The notes under the pieces: generated by a model
Databases searched by the model: none
Told to the model about the DNA's origin: nothing
What the model saw: only the letters and a program-made list of their open reading frames with translations
Shown here: piece after piece, positions 20,201 through 30,291 of the stretch
Layout: each line of letters starts with the position of its first letter
Position numbering within the stretch: the first letter of the stretch is position 1
NCBI GenBank assembly: GCA_011033025.1
Contig: WFMF01000001.1
Location: forward strand, 1,107,755-1,171,754
Source of the DNA: Beroe forskalii
Taxonomy: Eukaryota; Ctenophora; Nuda; Beroida; Beroidae
Direction: 5' to 3'
Length of the DNA: 64,000 nt
Translations under genes and position numbers: made by a program

Positions 20201-21330
20201 CAGGGAAAGGGCGCGTTTTTGATGCTTCGCCAGGATTGGTACAAAATTTGGGCCAAATTGTAAACGCAGTGCGCGGGAAAAGTTGGTGCGTGCGCAGGCC
20301 GTTGGGCTGACAAATTTTGAGTCGGCTAAACTTAACTGTTGATGGAAGCATTGTTTAAAATCGTTCAGCTCCTAATCCACTTCCGGCGAAACATTAACAG
20401 TTTACTCTTTCATAGACAGTCGATCACATACCGATTTCATCAGTAAATCAATGAGCCGGTTTTCTCAAGACGATCACAGATCACTGAACTTATTCAACTT
20501 AAGCTCGATGAATCGATTCAAGGGATGTAAAACATGTCAAAACAAAGGTGAACTCAATCACAAAATTTTCAAACCTTTTTGCGCTTTTGTTCACTTGAGT
20601 CTAAGTTGTTAAGGTTTTTGTCGTTAAGGTTCTTCTGCCTTGATACAGCTGAAAAGATATAAACTTGTTCAATAGATAATTGCTTGTCATAAATTACAAG
20701 TCAAACATATCTATTATCTAAACAAACAATATTTCACAAAGAACAGTATAGATAGACTACTTAATTCCAATAAAATAAATTTACAGAATTACTTACGAAT
20801 GTTATCTAGTTTATAGAGTCTTGGCAGTAAGTCAAGAACTGTCTGTCGGTAGTTCTCCGTACAACACGGGTTGTCAGATATCCACAGTGCCCGTAAGTTC
20901 GGTAAGTGCTGTAAGTACTTGAGCTCGTCAAAAGACTGTAAGTTGTTCTTCCGAATGTATATTTCCGTTAACTTCGGACAAAATGAGAGGAACTCCAACG
21001 AGGTTATCTTGTTAACACTGAAATCACCATAATAAATTTGAAATATATAGCGTGTTTGAAAATATTACCTGCATGTGTCTAAGAGAAAAGCGAAGCAAAG
21101 GAAATTGCAAAGTCTTTTATCGATCAAATTTTCCACCTTTTCCGTAACCAAGTTAGCTAGGTATCTTGAACTCACTACACGTACCTGAATGTAGCAACTT
21201 CCAAGTTAGTCATGTACTGTACGATGGAAATGTCTGAGAGCCCCATACCCCAACAGTTGATATGCTTCACGTTGTCAAGGGACGCTGTTCTGCACTTGTT
21301 CAACACCATCTCCTCCGTTAGAACTGTCAT
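17214..21330 (-). CDS. CFAP410: CFAP410/C21orf2-like leucine-rich-repeat ciliary protein
   Basis: Start ATG at 21330; exons 21330-21185, 21017-20797, 20648-20575, 19830-19782, possibly 18655-18538, then 17714-17473 and 17367-17214 (stop). The N-terminal 120 residues follow human CFAP410 closely: a short leader, 'NCWGMGLSDISIVQYM', 'LPNLRALWISDNPCC' and 'LLPRLYKLDNI', i.e. a short LRR domain with its capping region. The family acts at cilium bases and in DNA-damage signalling with NEK1. The C-terminal part is Arg/Ser-rich ('MGRRRSSSGH') and I do not recognise the usual C-terminal helix there, so the 3' exons are less certain. Exon 20648-20575 joins exon 17714 in phase directly. The two middle exons join each other in phase but then miss the frame of 17714, so they may be alternative exons or there is an indel. 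Introns hold a MITE and three tRNA genes. Confidence 0.85.
17783..18030. mobile_element. hAT-type MITE carrying telomere-like CCCTAA repeats
   Basis: Ends GGTATCTCTCCCATATAAAC and, inverted, GGTAGGTCTCCCATATAAAC. The perfect 8-bp direct repeat CACAGTAC sits on both sides (17775-17782, 18031-18038), the length made by hAT transposases. The core contains roughly a dozen CCTAAC/CCCTAA motifs between 17845 and 17940. Both halves also share GTGACGTCA. It lies in a CFAP410-like intron. Non-coding. Confidence 0.85.
18185..18340. repeat. GCCACACTG tandem repeat block
   Basis: Units GCCACACTGCCACACTC / TTTGCCACACTGCC repeat with inverted GTGTGGCA copies at both sides, framed by ACCTTACGAG at about 18184 and 18342. 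Sits in an intron of the CFAP410-like gene. Confidence 0.65.
18694..18765 (-). tRNA. tRNA-Val (AAC)
   Basis: 72-nt cloverleaf: acceptor stem GGTTCGG with TCGAACC, D arm with GTGTAGTGGTTA, anticodon stem TCTGC/GCAGA around TTAACAC (anticodon AAC), T arm CCGGG-TTCAAAA-CCCGG. Intronless, no encoded CCA. The internal A and B boxes are intact. Confidence 0.93.
18933..19004 (+). tRNA. tRNA-Val (AAC)
   Basis: Same 72-nt sequence as the copy at 18694-18765 but on the opposite strand, 167 bp away. All arms pair; anticodon AAC. Flanks differ, so only the gene body is shared. Confidence 0.93.
19005..19666. other. Intron sequence with short A/T repeats
   Basis: Contains a TATAAATA/TAAA microsatellite (about 19147-19182), two copies of CTGTCTGTCCGGT, and a segment at 19239-19330 (ACACCACTCAGTACCCAATC...) related inversely to text at 6470-6640 in the CHAF1A intron. 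No coding signal. Confidence 0.5.
19667..19738 (-). tRNA. tRNA-Val (AAC)
   Basis: Third identical copy of the 72-nt gene body, in a CFAP410-like intron just downstream of the small exon at 19782-19830. Intact stems, anticodon AAC and both internal promoter boxes. Confidence 0.93.
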
Positions 21331-21447
21331 GTCTACTGTGAAGGAGTAGGGTTAAAATACACATGTTTTAAATGTGCTTTGTTGCTGGGCGAATAACATT
21401 ATAACACCAATACTTTCTATATTGTAAAAACATGAGTTAACATATTC

Positions 21448-21910
21448 TAAGGTTTTTCTATTCAGGTAGCCCAGGCCCACCCTAGGATGCTGGGTTTTTT
21501 CGTCGTTCAGGCCCATTTTTTTCGACCACAGGCCCACTTTTTAGCAAAAACTTCATCACGAAAAGAGGCCCATTTGAGACATCACAGGCCCATTTGAGAT
21601 AATACAAGCCCATTTGAGACAGCACTGGCCAATTTGTGACAATGTGTGTCCATTAATTGATACATCACTGGCCCATTTGAGACATAAAAAGGCCCAAATG
21701 AGACCACACAGACCCGTTTGAGACAAAACAGGTCCATTTGAGACATCACAGGCCAATCTTGGACATTGCAGGCCCAAAATTTCACCACCCCCTAACCCCT
21801 TTTTTCCAAAAACTCCTCGGATTTCGAAATTAAAGACAAAATTTCAAAATCCAGAAAAAAGCTCGTTCTAGGATGCCAGCCACCAGCGCATCCAGGAAAG
21901 AAAAACCTTA
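21448..21910. mobile_element. hAT-type non-autonomous element with GGCCCATTTGAGACA core
   Basis: Ends TAAGGTTTTTCT and AGAAAAACCTTA, about 12 bp perfect then degenerate; the inner ends share AGGATGC. The 8-bp direct repeat ACATATTC flanks it (21440-21447, 21911-21918). The core is a degenerate ~20-bp minisatellite, GGCCCATTTGAGACATCACA. No transposase. Inserted between the CFAP410-like gene and the Maf gene. Confidence 0.8.
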
Positions 21911-22281
21911 ACATATTCCCTTGATTTGATCGAGGGGATGGCTGTTGTTAGATAAGACGTGATTCAGGGCGGAAGAATAAAATCAACGAAACAATGTGAT
22001 GTAAGAATAAAAAGTAAATGGAATCCAGTCCGTATCAAATACCATCTTTTCTATTCTTTCAACTTTCTTATTTTCATACAGCAGATTGCACCTAACAAAA
22101 TACTAAAATATAATTCGAAAAACTGCTGCTGCGGTTCAAATATATACAATATCCATATAACAACTGTTGAAAAGGGCAACTGTGTAAGTCCAGGCTAATA
22201 TGCAATACTCCTCACGTCCTGATACAGATTGAAGGCTAATTTGAGGATTTACTGATTTAAAGCTAAATGATGGCTCATGTA

Positions 22282-22872
22282 TCACTTCAGCAACCTCTCT
22301 AGTTCTGTATACAGTCGTTGTATTGGGAGGCCCATAACATTGAAATAGCACCCCTCAATCCTCTCTACAATCAGTGCTCCTTTGCCCTGGATACCAAAGG
22401 CCCCCGCCTTGTCCATAGGCTCCCCTGTGCCCACATACCAGTCAATGAACTCCTCGGACAACTCGACTACCTTCACCTGGCTCACCACGTGAAACGTAAC
22501 CTGCTGCTCCTTGTAACACAGACACACTCCCGTGATCACGTGATGTGTCCGACCACTCAGATCACGCAACATGTCACGTGCACACTGCTCGTCACGTGGC
22601 TTCTCCAGGATCTTCCCGTCGATTACAACCACCGTGTCCGCTCCGATCACCACGCTGTCCTGATGCTCCGCAAGCACATCGCACGCCTTGCCCCGCGCAG
22701 TGGCAGTAACGTACTCGGCAGGGGAGGGGTAAGAAGCTTTGGGGAGGTTCTCCTCGAACTTGGAGGGGATGATCTCCACGGACACGCCCACCTGCTCCAG
22801 AATGGTCCGGCGTCGTGGGGAGGCACTGGCGAGGATCAGGCGGTATTGGGCGAGGAAGGCGTGAGAATTCAT
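22282..22872 (-). CDS. Maf/ASMTL-type nucleoside triphosphate pyrophosphatase, single exon
   Basis: A complete 196-residue Maf-family protein with no intron. Known function of the family: hydrolysis of dTTP/UTP or modified nucleotides to the monophosphate plus pyrophosphate, a house-cleaning role. Visible motifs: N-terminal 'LILASASPRR' substrate loop (about residues 12-21), 'VIGADTVVVIDGKILEKP' with the catalytic Asp, 'MLRDLSGRTHHVITGV', and 'DKAGAFGIQGKGALIVERI' followed by 'YFNVMGLP'. Length matches stand-alone Maf proteins and the N-terminal half of vertebrate ASMTL; the methyltransferase half of ASMTL is absent. It is clearly GC-richer than its surroundings, which also produces a long meaningless ORF on the other strand. 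The lack of introns among intron-rich neighbours suggests a retrocopy, or simply a compact gene. Confidence 0.93.
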   Translation of the reverse strand: MNSHAFLAQYRLILASASPRRRTILEQVGVSVEIIPSKFEENLPKASYPSPAEYVTATARGKACDVLAEHQDSVVIGADTVVVIDGKILEKPRDEQCARDMLRDLSGRTHHVITGVCLCYKEQQVTFHVVSQVKVVELSEEFIDWYVGTGEPMDKAGAFGIQGKGALIVERIEGCYFNVMGLPIQRLYTELERLLK

Positions 22873-22879
22873 GAGCTAG

Positions 22880-24220
22880 TTGGGGAAGACAGGACGGGGT
22901 TAGGAGCGGTAAATGATACTGATCCAATGATGGCGAATAAGAAGGCTTTAATAAAGCTTTCGAGGGGAGTTTCTAACGAAGACATTAGATATTCTGATAG
23001 TTGATTGATGAAATGTACGTATAAAAACAAGCATCTGGGAGTGAGTCACACAGTTAAACACATGTCAATACAAGCATGTCAATATAAGATAAGCAGTTAC
23101 AAATCATAAATTTGTTACAAATTCAAACCCCCCCTTCCCCCATTAGTAACGTTTGAATTAAATTTTCGAACTTGGATTTTGTGAAGACAAAATTTGATCC
23201 GAGATAGTGCTTGATAAATTGATAGGTAAATTTTCGGAATTAACGTGAAATTTTCAGATTTGCCCTCCAAAAAGGTGTGCAAGGTTCGAAAGGAGGGCAA
23301 AAGAAGGGCTTGGGAGCCGGGAGGGCGCCCTCCCAAAAGGAGGGCAGTTCTGCAGCTATGATCATAATAGCACAGCTGAATAAACATAGGCAATGGTGTT
23401 CGGTTTCTCCGCAACAACACTACCAATTATTTACACGTGTCACTGAGTCTGACTTGTTATTATAAGATTTCGTTGATCATGTAGTAATGTATACACTATA
23501 CTACTATACATACCGGATTCCGTGTATACATTAGTGAAAGTGATACCACGGCGGAACGGCAGGTTTTACAAGCATGATCTGATCGACTGATCACCATGAA
23601 ATCACGAATCTTCGTACTTTAGTTTGTAACGTTACCTCGTCCAAAAACCCCCTCCAATGTTCGCACTTTTTATAAAATTATAAATTCAAAAACCCCCTTT
23701 TCTCAGTTTCTCCCTATTTTGCGAACGTAATTTATGGATCGCCCCTAACTAACGCCCAGTTAACGAAAAACAAATAAAAAGGAAAACTAAGCGCATGCTT
23801 CTCTTTTTTATGCAGAGCACTGAATTAATTTGATATGAATTGATTGAGTGATTAGCAGCCTAGAAGAAAACTTACAATCGTACTTACAATTCGACGTTTC
23901 TAATTTCTACGACTTTCCTTATGTTAGTACTGGAATTTCAGATAAAGGAACATGCATAACAAAGTCTGTAATGAGAGATATGCTGGAAAAATACAACGAA
24001 ATTACTGAATCCCGCATTAACGACATGCTTTCATTTTCACCATAGTATTCAGAGTTCAGATAGCCAAACAATATCACGGAATTATAGTGGATAAAACTCC
24101 TCACCATCGATTGAACCTGTTTTTCTCTGTGTTCGGAAACGTTGACAATGTGATCTGCAGCGCAAAGCAGGCCACTGCTTACCAAGTACAAAAGGAAGTG
24201 TGATTTGAGAAATCGTAGTT
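22880..24220. other. Spacer between Maf and transporter genes
   Basis: Mostly AT-rich. A GC-rich palindromic patch with GAGGGCGCCCTC lies at about 23321-23332. An open frame at 23848-24045 (+), preceded by an AG acceptor-like site, encodes 65 residues without a recognisable domain; minus-strand text in the same area could be the missing 3' exons of the TMEM241-like gene. Neither reading is secure. Confidence 0.35.
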
Positions 24221-24222
24221 AC

Positions 24223-24823
24223 CTGCCACCACCACTTCACCCGTCACAGTTCCGTACAGCAATAGGACTACTACGCAAACAGTTATAGACACCACAAAAT
24301 CACTCATACGTCCTTCATAACTGATAATAGATCGTCTGAAAGCAACCAATCCATTCCTCCCAGCTATGTGTGATAGGAAACAGAAGATTGTGTATACCTC
24401 AAAACCGCTTACCATTAATATAAACAATGATACCATAAAAAGGGTGTTAACGAACTGAATGATGGTCGACCGTGCTGAAGTTTTTCTGAAATACAGAGCG
24501 CTTTTCAAAAGATGTTCTCCAAGAATTTGCCCCGAAACGAAAGTAGATAGAGGTATGATGCCAAGCGATCGTGAGCCGAAATACATGGAGATGGTCAGCA
24601 AACCAGAAGATACCAAGTTTTTTTGTATGTCTGTGTACGAGAAAGTAGGAACGGAATTCTGAACGAAGTTATGGGTCATCAACGCAAAGAGAGCGAGAGT
24701 TAGTTGCCAAGAAATGAAGACACTAGGAAACTTGAAGTTGTGCAAAGTCAACACAGTTTTGTTGCTGATGATATAAGCAGAGGGTACGAACACTTCCATA
24801 ATCGACAAGATGGCGCTTCTCAT
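24223..24823 (-). CDS. TMEM241/VRG4-like nucleotide-sugar transporter, 5' exon
   Basis: The exon begins at ATG 24823 and ends at a donor (GCAG|GTAAC) at 24223, giving about 200 residues, phase 1. It is hydrophobic with several membrane spans. 'IISNKTVLTLHNFKFPSVFISWQ' (its first half) has the 'NK-x-VL...FxxPxxFxxWQ' pattern of the drug/metabolite-transporter superfamily branch containing human TMEM241 and yeast VRG4. These are Golgi carriers exchanging a nucleotide sugar for the monophosphate. 'YFGSRSLGIIPLSTF' corresponds to the conserved 'Y..SR.L....P.F' segment. The remaining C-terminal spans must be encoded further left, but I cannot place those exons with confidence. The substrate cannot be told from this sequence. 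Confidence 0.72.
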
Positions 24824-25234
24824 TCTTTAGAAGGTAACCCTGGCAGGAATTCAGAAAATTGACAGCAAAAAGACAGACAGACAGACAAGTAGACAAGCTG
24901 TAGATATATCAGTAACTTATGAGCGTGCATCTTTATCAATTGAATTGAGCGATCGATAAAAACACGCAATTTTCTGATTTGAATGTTGACACCGTCAGAA
25001 ATAAAAAGTTCGATAGACTTGATCATTGGGAAAGTTAATGAGTGCACAGGATCAGCATTTGAATCGCATGTATTTGTCAATCAGCTAATTGATTGACACG
25101 TCCACTCACTACATGATAATATTTTGATTAATTATCAGACCATCATAGCACCTATAGAAGTTACAAATACAATCAGAATAAAAACACGAGTTCTGGCGGT
25201 AATTTATGAATTGAAAATATTTGATATTTTATAC

Positions 25235-25810
25235 CTAATTATCTAATTATCAATTTAGTTGATATGCTGATATAATATAGATCTCCATTAATATAAAATG
25301 GTGGCATGAAGCTAATATAATACATTCAAAAACAACTTTAATTGAATTCTTTAAAATCGATAAAGGAATGGAATATACCATTATATTCGCTAATCTTAAA
25401 ATTCAAAATAATTGCACGGTAGTAATCTGCACGGGAGTGGTATGATATAACTTTAACAGTTTAATCATGCATAATAGTACATATAAAACTAAATACAATA
25501 TAAAATGTTTAATAAGCATTGGTTAAAAAACTTGATATCTAAATTGATATAATAAATCTAAATTGATATTAGTACTGTAATATAGATTTCAATTAATATA
25601 GCATGGTAGCATGAAGCTATTACTCTATTACATTCAAAAACAATTTTAATTGAATTCTTTAACATCAATAAAGTAAGGGATTCCCGTTTACCATTATATA
25701 ACTTTAACAGTAACATACATAATAGTATAATCCTAAATTATAAAACAATAGAAAATGTTCAATAAGTAATAAAATGTTTAATAAGAATTCGTTAAAAACT
25801 TGATTATCAA
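25235..25810. repeat. Diverged ~300-bp tandem duplication in AT-rich spacer
   Basis: The segment from about 25255 (TATAGATCTCCATTAATATA, GGCATGAAGCTA, CATTCAAAAACAA, TTTAATTGAATTCTTTAA) recurs from about 25575 in the same order and strand, then both copies continue with AACTTTAACAGT, CATAATAGTA and AAAATGTTTAATAAG. Heavily diverged, so old. Confidence 0.7.
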
Positions 25811-26470
25811 CTAAAAACATATTGCGTGGTAATAATATACCTACTAATAAGTTAGACATTGAAATTTAACAATAACTAGAAATACATATTATTTGATAGT
25901 TTGATGAAAAAATGTCAGGTTAGTCAAAAAAGTTATAAAGTATAGTAGTGAAATTATCATTATTAAAACGTTATAGATTCATTGACATTTATTTCGAGGT
26001 AAAATAATATGAGATTAATAGACAGTTAAAGGGTTTTGATTTTATCATATCGACAAACAATAAGTAACAATCAATTAATCTGTGTCATAATCATAAATTA
26101 ATAATACCCTTGTCTCTCACACTTCAATACAATACATACATACTTACATGATACTTACGATTAAAAAAAATCTTGCCCTATCTAGCTATCTAAGCATTTG
26201 AGTCAGGATATCCTATCTAATCTAAAATGTGTTCTGGTTTTCATGTAGACAAAACAAGATTCAGATCATATAAAAACCGATAAGCATGTGGAGCGGTATA
26301 GTTAATAACAATTTTGTTATTATAACTTCATAATTTATAAAAACTGTTAGGAATAAAGTAATACTGTATTGAATTTCAGTGTTATATCTATAATTAATGT
26401 GAAAAAACGGCATATTACAGATATTGTGACCTGAAACATATCATTGATTGTGAATAAGATCAGTGGGGGA
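25811..26470. other. AT-rich spacer, nothing recognised
   Basis: Very AT-rich sequence with no open frame of coding character, RNA gene or repeat that I can support. Confidence 0.5.
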
Positions 26471-26473
26471 GTG

Positions 26474-26612
26474 GGGGGAGTGTCACTGTCCTGATTGTTT
26501 ATGTTGTCCCTGTCCCAATTTATAAACTTTTTTGGATTTGGGACTGGTTTTTGGGACAATTGGGACAAACAGAAAGTTGGAAAAATCAGTCATACATCAT
26601 TTTTTCCTGTTC
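26474..26612. mobile_element. Fragment of the second G-run element
   Basis: GGGGGGAGTGTCACTGTCC and the following TTGTCCCTGTCCCAA, GGACAATTGGGACAA and GTCAGTCAT blocks match the left part of the complete element at 26890-27498. The right end is missing, so this is a truncated copy about 280 bp upstream of it. Confidence 0.6.
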
Positions 26613-26819
26613 CCAATCGCGTTTTTGTTTTACAAAAAGGCATTGAGAAAAGGTTAGCAGAGATCGTGTTTTGTGGGGGTTGTGTGTATACTACCTTTAT
26701 GCGTACTGTTAAATCTGAAATAGGTGGTGTGCTGCGCGCGACGGAATTTGGTCGTATGCGATCCGTGGTATGTCACTTTTTTCCATCATTTCCTGCTCCT
26801 TTATAATATCACTCGCGCC

Positions 26820-26886
26820 AGTATAGCGTGGTGTAGTGGCATGTACAATGTGCACTGCAGCTTACAGGTATTCCGGTTCAATGCTC
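26820..26886 (+). pseudogene. tRNA-like relic with A and B boxes
   Basis: GCGTGGTGTAGTGGCATGTA resembles a tRNA A box region and CCGGTTCAATGCTC a B box at the right spacing, but the anticodon and acceptor stems do not pair. Probably a decayed tRNA or tRNA-derived SINE head, directly beside the G-run insertion. Confidence 0.35.
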
Positions 26887-26889
26887 TTT

Positions 26890-27498
26890 GGGGGGAGTGT
26901 CACTGTCCCAATTGTCCCAATTGTCCCTGTCCCAAGTTACTTTTTTTGAGTTAGGGACTGCCATTTGAGACACTTGGGACAGCTGGGACATTCGGGACAA
27001 TTGGGACAACCAAAAGTTGAAAAAAGTCAGTCATCTATCATTTTATATTGACTAATGTTTTTCTTTCATTGAAATAAAAGTTATATTCATACTACTATGC
27101 TAATAAGTACAAGTTTTGGTCGTGTGGGACAAAAAACACTAAACTGCCACTCAAAAAACACAATCATTTGAGCCCCCAGTTGTCTCTGTCACTTTTGTCC
27201 CAATTGTCCCAAATGTCCCATTTGTCCCAAATGTCCCATTTGTCCCCAGTCTGTATTCACTTTTTTGAGTCCAATTTGTTCCATTTCTCTGTCCCATTTG
27301 TCCCAATTGTCCCATTTGTCCCAAATTTCCCAATTGTCCCAGTCCGAATTCACTTTTTGAGTCCCATTTGTTCCATTTTCTCTGTCCCATTTGTCCCAAT
27401 TGTCCCATTTGTCCCAAATGTCCCATTTGTCCCAATTGTCCCTGTCCCAATCCACTTTTTCTTGAGTTTGGGACAATTGGGACAGTGAAACCCCCCCC
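26890..27498. mobile_element. G-run-ended inverted-repeat element with minisatellite core (copy 2)
   Basis: Left end GGGGGGAGTGTCACTGTCCC; right end GGGACAGTGAAACCCCCCCC. The inverted ends share GTnTCACTGTCCCAATTGTC. The 6-bp direct repeat CTCTTT flanks it (26884-26889, 27499-27504). The interior is dominated by TTTGTCCCAA / AATGTCCCA units, in one orientation on the right half and inverted on the left. 609 bp, no transposase. Confidence 0.75.
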
Positions 27499-27504
27499 CT
27501 CTTT

Positions 27505-28700
27505 CCATCCTAATGTTGAAACTTGGAAATTGATTCTTTTTCAAAAACTTCGTTATTCTTTAATTCCATCAAACTTGTCAATGACTAGAGGTGCATGAAT
27601 TTTTATCGATTTTCTTGGAAATCTCCATCAAATTTTGATAAGGTTTCAATCAAATTAACATTTTCTTTAAGCAGTTGACAATTGACAATGAGCAATTTGA
27701 GTTCGATCAATGATTATTGACCTTAGCAATTGTGCTGAGGAAAGTAGGAGATGAAATTTTGTCCCGGTACCAGATGAATTTACGATATCTGAATCTTCAT
27801 TCTTCAATCTTGGTTAGTAATCCTTCTCTTTACTTCTTTATCTTCAAGCTGGCACAGTTGATCTTAACAAAATCACATTGCATTTGGTTGAATATCAATA
27901 GTCACCATGGGAAATCCTCGATCAAGCTTTTTTTTTTAAAGTCACGAGCTTTGACTGTGATAGCTGAGCAACATAAACTCAAACTGCAGAAACTTGCAAG
28001 GACAGAAAATAATGCGATTTCGTATGATATAATTATTGTTATCAATGGAAACGCTTGATAATGTGCAACGCTTGATGTGAGCACGAGATGTCGCACAAAA
28101 CTCAAAAGCTCAAAAGGAAACAACCAAGAATGAATGGGTACGCGCGCAAACAAAACATGGCAGGTGTTGGGCAATGGGCGCAAACAGAACATGGCAGGTG
28201 TTGCGCGCGCAATAAAATGCACGTGCGATTTGTGATCACGTACTAACTTTATTGTTTCATGAAATTTAAGCGCTCACCTATGTTAGATAAGAGAAAACGA
28301 ACACAATTATTGTTTTCAGTCTATAGTACTTATGAATGAAATATTCAGAAAAATGATTCAATGATGTTGGTATTTTGCCCTTTGGTATTGCGATGTGTGT
28401 TTTATCATCGTCAACTCTTCATGTCAGTAAATGAGACGGACAATGATCGACGATCAAATGATGGCGTGTCATTATACCAGCCCCGGGGAACAGGAAATTA
28501 AGCGCCTGCATACGGGAACAACGGGCACAAGAAATGCGCCGGCAGGCGCAATTCTTGTTTACATTGATCCAAGTTTTACATTGATTCTAAGTACATATTT
28601 TGGTTGCAGTGGTTAAGTGTTCCCACTTCCCTATTCCAAAATCTATGATAGGAAAAAGACAGCGTTAGTTGCAACGCAGCAAGTGCCACTATGTAACAGG
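27505..28700. other. Spacer with a short GC-rich direct repeat
   Basis: No gene recognised. A direct repeat of GCGCAAACA(A/G)AACATGGCAG with GTGTTG occurs at about 28143 and 28179. A segment at 28706-28755 (ACACCAAACTGCC, CTCAAAAACACAATCATTTG) repeats text at about 27131-27177 inside the G-run element next door. Confidence 0.45.
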
Positions 28701-28979
28701 CTGTTAGACAAAAAACACCAAACTGCCGCTCAAAAACACAATCATTTGAGCCCCAGTCGGCGCTGTGTAGTATAGCCAGTATAGTACACAGTTACACGTA
28801 GTGTAGATATTATCCTAGGGCTTTTCTGCGGATTATGTTTCCCATAATTACCTCCCTCGGGGCAATCACACCGGTGATTAGCTTATCCTAGTAGAGTGTT
28901 GCTTGATGTTATTATTGCATGATGTTATTTTCTCCTGATTGATTGGGTAGTTGCGGCTTTATTCCCGTAATGATGTTTG

Positions 28980-29075
28980 TTCTGGCAGTCACGTGATCGG
29001 GCACGTAGCCACGTCACGGAAGTTGCCACGTCGCGAGGATTGCCACGTCACTGTTTTATGACCTATATATTGTGA
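28980..29075 (+). promoter_or_regulatory. Promoter-like block upstream of the retroelement leader
   Basis: Four to five CACGT(G/C) cores (TCACGTGATC, GGCACGTAGCCACGTCACGG, TTGCCACGTCGC, TTGCCACGTCACTG) lead into a TATA-like CTATATATTG at about 29063. It lies about 770 bp before the gag-like frame, where the promoter of an LTR would be expected. Without the partner LTR this is inference. Confidence 0.4.
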
Positions 29076-29424
29076 AGATTGAGAATATTCGGGGGATTTT
29101 CTGTTCACTACCTTGAGATACGTTGTTATTCAGCTCGAGTGTTTCTCTTGGTTCTTACCTATTTTGCCTTATACCGCGGCGAGACGCACTACATTAACTG
29201 GTGGCCTCTATACTTCGAACCTTGCTTGACATTTCGTACCTTTCTATTGTCTACTTGTCTAGCTTTAACACGCCCACAAGTTCTTGTGATCACTGATTTT
29301 TGGATTGAATTTCAGTGTTGCTACGCAGTTGATCAGTATCTTTCGGATTGAAAGTCACTGTAGCTTTTGGTCCTCACTGAGTTTCGGATCGAATCTCAGC
29401 TTTTTCATCACTGATTTCGGATTG

Positions 29425-29600
29425 ATTTCAGTGCAGTTGTCGGGTTATCACTGATTTCGGATTGATTTCAGTGCAGTTGACGGGTTATCACTGATTTCGG
29501 ATTGATTTCAGTGCAGTTGACGGGTTATCACTGATTTCGGATTGATTTCAGTGCAGTTGACGGGTCATCACTGATTTCGGATTGATTTCAGTTTAGCTGA
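29425..29600 (+). repeat. 40-bp tandem repeats in the retroelement leader
   Basis: Four to five near-perfect units of ATCACTGATTTCGGATTGAT plus TTCAGTGCAGTTGACGGGTT, flanked on both sides from about 29290 to 29790 by many looser ATCACTGATTTTCGGATTGA copies. Part of the untranslated leader before the gag region. Confidence 0.85.
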
Positions 29601-30291
29601 CGGTCCAGCACTGATTATCGGATTGATTTTCGGGGATCACTGATTTTCGGATTGAATCTCGGTGTAGCTTAGGGAACAATCACAAGAATTCGGATTGAAT
29701 TTTTGCTGGTTGCATTTCATCACTGATTTTCGGATTAAATTTCAGGGTTGACGTAGGTATAATCACTAGATTCGGATTGAATTAAGTGGTAGCTACTGGG
29801 AAACTAACCGTCGGATCGACAGAGAGTTTCGTTTTGAGAAGACGAGATGACTACCATTGACTTTGGCGACCTGAAAGCGGCACTCAAGGACGTGGAGGTG
29901 GAAATCAGTGACCTGCAGGATCAGCTGAAAACGGCGGATGATGACGGGCAGCAAGACATCCGACAGAAACTCGAGGAATCTGATACGAAAAGGAGTGACC
30001 TGAAAGATCAGATTTTGCAGCTGGTTCTTACAGCGGATGATTCCCACACCAAAGAGGGGGAGGACATGCTTCCCATGGCCGGCGACATCGATCCTAAACC
30101 AAGTAGCAGCTTCACCACCGAGTTTTCACTGCCCCCACTAAAACAGAGTGCTACATCGAGGCATCAGCAACTGAAGCTAAAGCAGCCTAAGGAATACAAA
30201 AGTGGGGAGGATTTCTCCACATTTTGTTACCGGCTTCAGATCTTCCTGGAGTGTAGCAAGTCTAACCCCCGAGACTATGTGAATGTGTTAC

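Noticed and set aside
22318-23004. 228-codon open frame on the + strand opposite the Maf gene
   Set aside because: It is the antisense of a well-conserved, GC-rich coding exon; its translation resembles no protein and its existence follows from codon composition on the other strand.
27151-27488. Open frames such as repeated GQMGHLGQ and CPICPNCP
   Set aside because: Translations of the TTTGTCCCAA array of the G-run element in several frames at once; not genes.
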